Part shown: in pieces, positions 10,301 through 19,791 of the stretch
How the letters are laid out: every line of letters starts with the position of its first letter
Numbering within the stretch: the stretch's first letter is position 1
Source of the DNA: Podospora comata
Taxonomy: Eukaryota > Ascomycota > Sordariomycetes > Sordariales > Podosporaceae
Assembly (NCBI GenBank): GCA_017354895.1
Contig: CP071497.1
Location: 3,472,001-3,536,000 of the forward strand
Reading direction: 5' to 3'
DNA length: 64,000 nt
Made by a program: the position numbers and the translations under genes
The notes under the pieces: model-generated
What the model saw: the letters and a program-made list of their open reading frames with translations, nothing else
Told to the model about the DNA's origin: nothing
The model's database searches: none

Positions 10301-13300
10301 AGAGTGGATATAGGCCACTTCACCGGGCTCTAAAGAATGGCCACGAGGCTATCGCGCGGCTCCTCATCGACAACGGGGTAGATATTAAGGCTCAAGATAG
10401 TTTTGGATCGACGGCACTGATTTTGGCCTCACGGTATGGCCACAAGGCTATCGCGCAGCTCCTTATCGATAACGGGGCGGATATTAAGGATCGTAATCAT
10501 TATAGATCAACGGCACTGATTTTGGCTTCAGAGAATGGCCACGAGGCTATCGCGCGGTTCCTCATCGATAACGGGGCGGATATTAACGCTCGTAACAATT
10601 ATGGATCGACGGCACTGATTAGGGCTTTAGAGAATGGCCACGAGGCTATCGCGCGGCTCCTCATCGATAACGGGGCGGATATTAAGGCTCAGGATAGTTC
10701 TGGATCAACGGCACTAATTTTGGCCTCAGAAAATGGCTACGAGGCTATTACGCGGCTCCTCATCGATAACGGGGCAGATATTCAAGCTCGTAACAATTAT
10801 GGATCAACGGCACTGATTTTGGCCTCACAGTATGGCCACGAGGCTATCACGCGGCTCCTTATCGACAACGGGGCGGATATCGAGGCTCAGGATAGTTCTG
10901 GATCAACGGCACTAATTTTAGCCTCAAAGAATGGCTACGAGGCTATCGCGCGGCTCCTTATCGACAACGGGGCAGATATCGAGGCTCAAGATAGTTTTGG
11001 ATCAACGGCACTAATTTTGGCCTTAAAAAATAGCTACGAGGCTATCGCGCGGCTCCTTATCGACAACGGAGCGGATATCGAGGCTCAGGATAGTTCTGGA
11101 TCAACGGCACTAATTTTGGCCTTAAAGAATGGCTACAAGGCTATCGCGCGGCTTCTTATTAACAACGGAGCGGATATCGAGGCTCAGGATAGTTCTGGAT
11201 CAACGGCACTAATTTTAGCCTTAGAGAATGGCTACGAGGCTATCGCGCGGCTTCTTATCAACAACGGAGCAGACCCTAACAAAGTCAATGAGAGAGGATA
11301 TAGGCCACTTCACTGGGCTCTAGAGAATGGCCACGAGGCTATCGCGCGGCTCTTTATCGATAACGGAGCGGATACTAAAGCTCGTAACAATTATGGATCA
11401 ACGGCACTGATTTTGGCCTCACGATATGGCTACAAGACTATCGCGCGGCTCCTCATCGACAACGGGGCGGATATCGAGGCTCAGGATAGTTCTGGATCCA
11501 CGGCACTGATTTTGGCCTCAGAAAATGGCTACGAGGCTATCGCGCGACTTCTTATCGATAACGGGGCAGATATTAAAGCTTGTAATAATTATGGATCAAC
11601 GGCATTGATTTTGGCCTCACGGTATGGCCACGAGGCTATCACGCGGCTCCTCATTGAGAATGAGGTAGATATCGAGGCTCAGGATAGTTCTGGATCAACA
11701 GCATTGATTTTGGCCTTAGAGAATGGCTACGAGGCTATCGCGCGGCTCCTTATTAATAACGGGGCGGATATTAAGGCTCGTAACAATTATGGATCAACGG
11801 CACTGATTTTGGCCTTAGAGAAAAGCTACGAGGCTATTGCGCAGCTCCTCATCAATAACGGGGCAGATATTAAGGCTCGTAACAATTATGGATCAACGGC
11901 ACTGATTTTGGCCTTAGAGAAAAGCTACGAGGCTATCGCGCGGCTCCTCATCGATAACGGGGCAGATATCAAGGCTCGTAACAATTATAAATCAACGGCA
12001 TTGATTTTAGCCTCACGGTCTAGCCACGAAGCTATCGCGCGGCTCCTCATCGACAACGGGGCGGATATTGAGGCTCAGGATAGTTCTGGATCGACGGCAC
12101 TAATTTTGGCCTCAGAAAATGGTTACGAGGCTATTACGTGGCTCCTCATCGATAACGGGGCAGATATTCAAGCTCGTAACAATTATGGATCAACGGCACT
12201 AATTTTGGCCTCACAGTATGGCCACGAGGCTGTCGCGCGGCTCCTTATCGACAACGGGGTAAATATCGAGGCTCAAGATAGTTCTGGATCGACGGCACTG
12301 ATTTTGGCTTCAAAGAATGGCTACGAGGCTATCGCGCAGCTCCTTATTGATAACGGAGCGGATATCGAGGCCCAGGATAGTTCTAGATTAACGCCACTAA
12401 TTTTGGCTTTAGAAAATGGCTACGAGGCTATTGCGCGGCTTCTCATCGATAACGGGGCGGATATTAAGGCTCGTAATAATTATAGATCAACGGCACTGAT
12501 TTTGGCCTCACGGTATAACTACGAAGCTATCGCGCGGCTCCTTATTGATAACGGGGCAGATATCGAGGCTCAGGATAGTTCTAGATCAACGGCACTGATT
12601 TTAGCCTCAGAAAATAGCTATGAGGCTATCGCGCGGCTCCTCATCGACAACGGGGCGGATATCGAGGCTCAGGATAGTTCTGGATCGACGGCACTGATTT
12701 TGGCCTCACGGTATGGCTACGAGGCTATCACGCAGCTTTTTATCAATAACGGGGCGGATATTAAGGCTCGTAACAATTATGGATCAACGGCACTGATTTT
12801 GGCCTCACGGTATAGCCACGAGGCTATCGCGCGGCTCCTTATCGACAACGGGGCGGATATCGAGGCTCAGGATAGTTCTGGATCGACGGCACTGATTTTG
12901 GCCTCACAGTATGGCCACAAGGCTATCACGCGGCTCCTCATTAACAACGGGGCGGATATCAAGGCTCAAGATAGTTCTGGATCGACGGCACTGATTTTGG
13001 CCTCACGGTATGGCTACGAGGCTATCGCGCAGCTCCTTATCAATAACGGGGCGGATATTAAGGCTCGTAACAATTATGGATCAACGGCACTGATTTTGGC
13101 CTCACGGTATAGCCACGAGGCTATCGCGCGGCTCTTTATCGATAACGGGGCGGATATCGAGGCTCAGGATAATTCTGGATCAACGGCACTGATTTTGGCC
13201 TCACGGTATAGCCACGAGGCTATCGCGCGGCTCCTTATCGACAACGGGGCGGATATCGAGGCTCAGGATAATTCTGGATCGACGGCACTGATTTTGGCCT

Positions 13301-13665
13301 CACAGTATGGCCACGAGGCTATCGCGCGGCTCCTTATCGACAACGGGGTAGATATCGAGGCTCAAGATAGTTCTGGATCGACGGCACTGATTTTGGCCTC
13401 ACGGTATGGCTTCAAGGCTATCGCGCAGCTCTTTATCGATAACGGAGCGGATATTAAGGCTCGTAACAATTCTGAATCAACGGCATTGATTTTGGCCTCA
13501 CGGTATGGCCACGAGGCTATCGCGCGGCTCCTTATCGATAACGGAGCGGATATCGAGGCTCAGGATAGTTCTGGATCAACGGCCTCACAGTATAGGCACA
13601 AGGCTATCTCGTGGCTCCTCATCGACAACCGGGCAGATATTAAGGCTCAGGATAATTCTGGATAG
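7334..13665 (+). CDS. PNP-NACHT-ankyrin NLR-like receptor (STAND protein)
   Basis: Exons 7334-8390 and 8459-13665 give 2,087 residues; the 68-bp intron has GTAATA, a TGCTGAC branch site and TAG. Residues about 45-330 are a purine nucleoside phosphorylase/nucleosidase-like domain (IAWICALPLELA near the start, EMESAG and CDYSDSHKN near the end), used as N-terminal effector in many fungal NLR-like proteins. A NACHT NTPase follows, with Walker A GKAGAGKST near residue 417 and Walker B FIDALDE near 520. The C-terminal part (from about residue 930) is one divergent ankyrin repeat and then 34 repeats of 33 residues with very high identity. In this family ligand binding by the repeats is thought to trigger NACHT-driven assembly and effector activation in non-self recognition. 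The final repeat lacks four residues, and degenerate repeat sequence continues after the stop. The ligand is unknown. Confidence 0.9.
10291..13665 (+). repeat. 99-bp tandem array coding 34 ankyrin repeats
   Basis: The span fits exactly: 33 units of 99 bp, one unit of 87 bp with a 12-bp deletion, and a 21-bp partial unit. Two main unit types alternate irregularly: one starts EAQDSSGSTALILA, the other KARNNYGSTALILA. A third type (GYRPLH) appears only at units 1 and 11. Units 5-7 and 19-21 match as a block of three (SENGYEAIT, SQYGHEA, SKNGYEA), which points to block duplication. Identity also extends to synonymous sites. Confidence 0.95.
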
Positions 13666-13775
13666 ACGGTACTGATTTTGGCCTGATGGTATGGCTACGA
13701 GGCTATCGCGCGGCTCCTCATCGACAACGGACGGATATTAAGGCTCAGGACAGTTCTAGATTGACGGCACTAATC
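13666..13775 (+). pseudogene. Degenerate ankyrin repeat tail beyond receptor stop
   Basis: Repeat sequence continues for about 110 bp after the stop codon at 13663-13665. The stop lies where other units read GGATCGACG, so a single C-to-A change explains it. The tail has a further in-frame TGA and a one-base loss in the AACGGGGCGG block, so it has decayed. The array was once longer. Confidence 0.8.
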
Positions 13776-15379
13776 AAGTAACATTCTTTCGGTTTATTTT
13801 AGGTAGTTTGTGAAGCGTTTCACGTGCCTGATAAGCTAGTGCACCACTTTCCACACGCTGCACCACCTCCACCTGCAACCCTTAGTTGTTCTATAACCCC
13901 CGACATATCTTCTGCTTTTAAGAGGTGCATATAGAAGTTACCTTCAGCTATGTATCTTTTTCACGAGGTTCTGGATAGGGTTCGTCACTAGGCGCTATAT
14001 CAGCCTGAGGCATAGTGGTATTTCAGGCTCCTATAAGGTGGCTATAAGGCTCCGAAGTTGCTCCTCCTCTTTTCCGATCACGCCTTCAAACAATTAAATT
14101 GCGGGCTCCGATCGACCCGGTGTGCTGTGCTACCTTAAATTATGGATGGAGGCACAGAGAAATGACTGATGCTGGCTGGCAAGTCACGGCAAGCTGAGTA
14201 AGGGATTTTGCGGGATTGCGTCGGGCCGCATGCAATCATAAACCGAGCGAGAGCTGCTGGGGCGATTTGAATGCACATTTCCATCTGAATACATCTCCAC
14301 CCGCTTTAACACTGTGGTGGGGGTGTGTCTGTATTCTCTGTAACGGTTGCGACGGCCAGCCTTGTCCACTAACAAACCGTTTAGCGGCACGCTTTCTTCC
14401 ACATTTTGAAGTAAACAATATACCTTGTTTGGAGTTGCCCATCCTTGCAGTCATGCTACATAGCTGCGAGACCAGTACTCAGGTGGGTGACCACTGGGGA
14501 ATCCCTGGTGTTGTATGTTTTTGACTTTTTATTCCTCTTTAATATCGTTCTGTTTCCTTTAAAATGGTGTTGAAGCATGTTTTTTTGGCCTTCTTATGCT
14601 CAGAAATGCTCAAAGGTGAGGTGTCGTGATGTAGCCTTTTCACTCTAAACCGCTGCGAGCGATTTATCCTGACTGAAAGTGCTCTTCTAATCAGAGGGAT
14701 GTCTTTGCAGCCCAGGCAACTGTATTTTGACTGACTCCACGCAGCCCCTTTTTTACCTCCTGGTCTTGGCATCAGAGACAGCCTCTGTTGATCCCTAACC
14801 ACCCATATCAAGTCATCTTATATTACCATGGATGCAAGTTCGCAACAGTCATGTTTCTGGCTTGATTCTGCTCCCATTTGAATGCTAAGGGGGAGAACGA
14901 AATGCTATGGTATGAGATGGAGAGGGACTACAGAACAGAGCAAAAGGATGACAATGTAAACCTTCACTCAGGCTGGTCAAAGGCTCTAGATGAGGTCGAC
15001 TATTATGTAGACACCCTGCCCCACAAAATGACCAGCAAAAGTAATTTAACCTATATTATATTATATCCCATACCTCAAAAGACAAATTAGGTCATAAGCC
15101 TTTTAACTAGAAAAGCCCATTAACTCTCTTTAAAGGCCTATCGGCTGTCTTCAAAAAGCCTATTCGCTATCTTCAAAAGCATAAGGACCGTTCTTTGAAA
15201 GCATAATTTACAATATGATATGGGTAAACCTACTTGTGTGTGTCCACTATTTTGTGGTGAGGGTGATAGGGTCATCCCCCACGCCTTGTCGCTCATAAAC
15301 TCATCTCCTCAAGAGTGAAATGCATTGGACCTTTTTCCGCTTGGGCTGCATGATCCATCATTCTCAGCCATTGTCCTCC
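13776..15379. other. Intergenic region between two convergent STAND genes
   Basis: No gene is supported. It contains the 5S-derived 54-bp fragment at 14469-14522, and short imperfect repeats near 15100-15190 (several AAAAGCCTATT-like words). The 3' ends of the two STAND genes face each other across it. Confidence 0.55.
14469..14522 (+). pseudogene. 5S rRNA 3'-end fragment, 54-bp exact direct repeat
   Basis: These 54 bases, starting AGACCAGTACTCAGG and ending TTGTATGTTTTT, are identical to 5703-5756, the last 50 bases of the 5S gene plus its T-run terminator. Similarity stops sharply at both ends; no 5' half of a 5S gene is present nearby. Both copies have the same orientation and bracket the PNP-NACHT-ANK gene. 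It lacks the A-box and cannot be an active 5S gene. Confidence 0.95.
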
Positions 15380-18300
15380 CTAGACGTGAACTCTAACATG
15401 ATTTATGCTTTCCTCCAGCAACTTCCGGATGTTTTGGAGGACCTCCTGACTAGGATCAAGGATTGGCATCTCCCGCGGGGTCTCTTCCTCTCTGTAACCA
15501 TATTTGCAGAGTAATTTTATACAATCGGCTTGCTTGTGTTTGTCAAGATAGCCAATTGCACTCTCGCCGTCATTGTTCCGCACGTTGACATCCGCCCCAT
15601 GCTCCACCAAAAGATGCATAACCGATGACGGGCTTACTTGCATCGCAGCCAACATGAGAGCAGTGTTGCCCTCTTGATCGCTCCGCGCGTCCACATCCGC
15701 GCCGTTCTCGACCAAGAGACGCACAGTTGACAAGTGACCGCCATCTACAGCCCACATGAGAGCAGTGAAGCCGCCTTCATCTCTCGCATCGATGTCAGCG
15801 CCGCGGTCGAGCAGCTCCCTGATCCGGGCATCCCTTCCATGACTCGCCGCACTACGGAGCCCCGTCCTGGTCAGCCACATTTTGTCGATCTTGAGCCTCC
15901 CCTTTTCGGGCTCCGCTAGGTACTCGTGATGGAGATCAACGCAGTCCATGACTGACACGCCGTTGACCGTCTTGGCCTGGGCGTCGGCGCCGCGCTCAAG
16001 CAGCATCTTGACAAAGCAGGTTCGTTTCCTCAGTACGGAAATGTGTAATGGTGTCCAGCCGTCCGGGCCGCCATGAATCGGAGCCCCGGCCTGCAACAAG
16101 GCCTCCCCCGCCTCCACCTGCCCATGGTGCGCAGCTATGTGCAAGGCGGACCACCCCCCTCTGTCCGTCAAAGACACGACGGCGCCGTGCTGAATGAGCA
16201 GGTCAACGACGGCTCTGTTTCCTGATTTTACCGCTCTGAAAAGGGCTGTGCGTCCCTCGTTGGTCTTTGAGTTCACGTCAATGCCCATCTCCGAGAGCAA
16301 CCGGACCGTCGACACGTGATGCTGTCCTGCGGTGTGGTCCAACGCTGAATAGTCGCCGGGGTCCCGTGACGTTAGAATGGAAGGGTTGTGTTCGATGAGG
16401 ATGCGGACGATGGCTTCAAAACCCGCAAGCGCCGCTTCATCTAGCGCCGTCCAGCCGCCCATATCGCGGATCAGACTGTTTGCCCCAAGTTGGAGAAGGC
16501 GCTCTACGACGGTTGTTTGCCCTTCTCTTGCTGCATCGATCAAGGCGGTACGGCCGTTGGGTGAGTCGGTAACATTTATCGTGGCACCTCGCTCGGCCAG
16601 CAGCTTCACAACTTTCTCGTATCCATTGAACGCTGCTGCGTGCAGCGCCGTGTGATGCTCTCCGCCTCGAGCATCAACATCCGCTCCGTGATCAATAAGC
16701 AGTGTCGCGCACTCTTCATGGCCGTAGCAGCATGCCCCTTGCAGTGCGTAGCCGTAATCACCCGCATACTGGTTTACCTGGGCTCCTTTAGCAAGCAACA
16801 CCTTGATAACATCCCGATGTCCTTTGCAGGCTGCTGCCTGCAGAGCTGTCCCGTACCCCAGCCGCCTACAGCATCAACATCTAGCCCTTGGGCGAGTAGC
16901 TGTCTGACTGAATCAGCCAGGCCGACGTGGGCAGCGTAGTACAGAGCCGATGGTAGCGACTCGACGGACCGGGAGATATCGGGATTGTGAATCCACGGCG
17001 TGTCTGGATCAAAATACCTGATGTACTTTTGAGGGGTGGTGAGAAGCTCCACGCAAAGACAGTTTAGGTTGATGTGCACATCATTTTCCCCCAGAAGCTG
17101 TTGGGAGATGGTGGGAGACAGACCAAAGACTCTCAGGACCTGAGTGATAAGTTCAATGATCAACAGCGACATAATTATCAGCGTGCCAGATGACTGATCA
17201 GTCGCAGCGGCGGTGTTTGCAGCGGTGGTTGTAAAATGGACATGATAGGACCAGAACTGCGCAGCATATCGGGCAAGCGGGTAGGTCTTTGGGGAATCCT
17301 CTGGGGTGTCGATTTGCTGGAGGTAGACAATACACGCTTCCGCTATGCTCTGATGTGCTGATAGTTCCGTTATATGGAAAATCTTCGCCGGCGAACCGAC
17401 AATCTTGCTCCCTGTAAGATAGTCTCGGACGGACAAGTGGACTAGCCGCAGCTCTTTGTGCGGCTCGCCTTTTGACTTGACCAGCACCACCGAGACCAGA
17501 TTGCTATGCTTGTGAATGAATCTCGTTGCATTTACTAACCGTCGTCGGGGATCGTAGTGCGGCCGCGAATTCGTTCCTTGGTCAATCGCAAACACTTCGG
17601 CGATTTCGTCGAGCTTCAGCGGCCGCTTTGAGTAACACAACCATTGCAAAATATGGCGAAAGCCTTGACTCCTCGTCTCTTCGACTGTCAAGAGCTCCCT
17701 TTCGTAGATCTCTTCGAGCGTGGCGGGTAAGGACTTGAGAGCTTCATCTAGTTCTTGGATAGTATGACACCCCCACAGGACCTGAAGCTGAGGCAGGCAA
17801 CAATGATCAGCTATGAAAGATACATTTTTTTTTTTTTTGGCTGGCAGCAGACTCACTTTCCGTGCGATGCTTCAATAAGGGATTCCGCAATCTTGTCTCT
17901 TTCGGGCGAATTCCAATCGCTGAACATCCCATTTTCATCTGACAGTGTTGCCAGGACATGATGTTTGACGTCCTCGCCGACACCGCTTTCAATAGATATG
18001 GTGCGGCTATCCCAGTCGCGTTTCGGAATCTCCACACCGAGCTCGGTTCGACTCGTAAGCAGAACACGGAGTTGAGGCAGCTTCCATTTGGCCGACCATG
18101 ATGTTGAGGAGTTTGAGAAACTCCACCTTCTCTTTGCTTTCGTCTACGGCATCGATAACAAGATAACACGGCGAGAAAAGCTCGATGATGTTACGGAGGG
18201 TTTGGCAGAGCTCTTCCACCGTCGGCTGCGTTGTTCCATTCCGGTGTCGCTTGTATAGTGTTTTGAGGGGTTGTGTTACCGAACGATTTTGCATTTGCGC

Positions 18301-19380
18301 CGATAGTTGCACAATGAGCGACCGGACGAGTGTGTGGTGATCTTGAGATGTCGAGGCGTCCGTAAAGTCAAAGTAAAAGTAGGCGATCCCTGAAGTCGCT
18401 CGATGCTGGCAGTGATCAATGAGGTGGTTGATTATCGTGGAGCTGGAGAGTTGTCAGTGGCCATGGTTACACTTACCGCCAGGAAATTATTAGCTACATG
18501 CCAGAGAACAGTCTTCCCACACCCCGCTGAAAGAAAATCCTAGGTCAGTTGGCCCCCGTTTAATTTGCATATAGACCATTCCTCCTGTCGGTAACTCCTT
18601 CACTTACCTCTGCCTTGTATCCAGAGCACGGAGCGTAACGATTCCTTCCAGGTCCAAAATTCGTTTTCGTTGTTATCGACGAACCAGGCACCCGTGCCGT
18701 CCTTGCGTTTGGACGAGGCAATAAATTGTCTCTGGGACGGATTAGGCGGATCAAGCCAACGCAGTATTTCCTTGGAATCCTCTTTCTCGTAGAATTGGTT
18801 CATTGTATCCAAAATCCTATTGTTCTGGCGTCTGTTCCATATTAGCGTGGCTGAGGAGCATCACAGAACTGAGGTGACGCACATCAAAATGGAGGTTGCA
18901 GCTTGGTGAAGAATCTCGTTGGCTTTCGATACATTATCGCGCAAGTCCTTCAAGGTTTTTTCCTTAAACGGATACAGTGTCCACTTAAATCTGGTGAATA
19001 ACTTGATGTTGTCCACTGGTGGATTGCGCCCGTTATCGGAACCGGTGACATGCTTGAGCTCCTCCTCGAGCGCCGTGATCCTATCACGACAAGCCTTAAC
19101 TGGTCCCTCGGCCGGGGCCTCCACCTCTAGCCTACTGCCACCATCTTTGATAGCAGCGTCAAGGTTCTATGATACTGGTTAGCGAGAAAGCTCTGTATCG
19201 CCCAGAGTAAGTACCTACCTGAAGAATTCGGGTGAGATTGTCGACCTCCTCACAAAGGAATTGGATATCCTTCTCAGCACTTTTATAGGTCTTGTAATAT
19301 TCCGTTAGACCTTTACAGACTGCCAAGCCCGCCGTTACCAAGCCGGCAAGACTGGCAGCAAGACCGATGGTCTCAGCCAT
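15380..19380 (-). pseudogene. NACHT-ankyrin STAND gene, probably inactivated
   Basis: The start at 19380 gives MAETIGLAASLAGLV, the usual N-terminal domain of fungal STAND proteins. Exons 19219-19380, 18883-19166, 18608-18831 and 18502-18526 splice in frame and build the P-loop GRAGCGKT; the next intron (18443-18501) is GC-AG and joins to CSTIINHL as in relatives. Walker B is YLVIDAVDES near 18150. After that the frame breaks: near 18085-18090 the reading moves to another frame at a CAAATGG (one extra A would explain it), the junction near 17820-17860 cannot be spliced in phase, and another shift lies near 16850-16866 within the first ankyrin repeats. About a dozen ordinary, divergent ankyrin repeats follow to the stop at 15380. 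Either this is a pseudogene with two or three lesions or the assembly has indels; the family assignment is secure. Confidence 0.8.
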
Positions 19381-19791
19381 TGGGGTCAAGGCAGAGTAAA
19401 GTTACCTACTTGCGGGAAGGGGAAGTTCGATGGTCGGGCTGAGAACACGGCTCAGGTAGGTAGGCGGCGATGCGCGGGACTCATGGCCCATCAAGGGCAG
19501 CAGCGGGACACCCTCACCACAAAATAATTAGCACTCAAAAGCAGGTCAACCCCACGTTATATTGTAAATCATACCTCGAACTTGCTTGTTGTGGGCCAGT
19601 TATTCGGGGGCAGTGCATTGGGAGGGGAGATCGCCTGTGCGTTTTCGGGCACAAATATAGCCACATAAAAGTCTGGATTATGTGTGGGATTTATGCCATT
19701 TATTGTGATGGAATTCGGAGACAGAGGTTGAGAGTAAAGGTTCGAGGACAGCACAAATAATGATAATTCTAGCTAGGTACATATGAGAAAT
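19381..19791. other. Intergenic region upstream of STAND pseudogene
   Basis: It holds the 5' flank of the minus-strand STAND gene and the 3' region of the LCCL gene. A GGTAGGTAGG word lies near 19456. No gene is seen. Confidence 0.5.

Noticed and set aside
10291-13665. Regular 99-bp tandem array as a CRISPR or satellite
   Set aside because: The period is coding, in frame, with no spacers; each unit is an ankyrin repeat.
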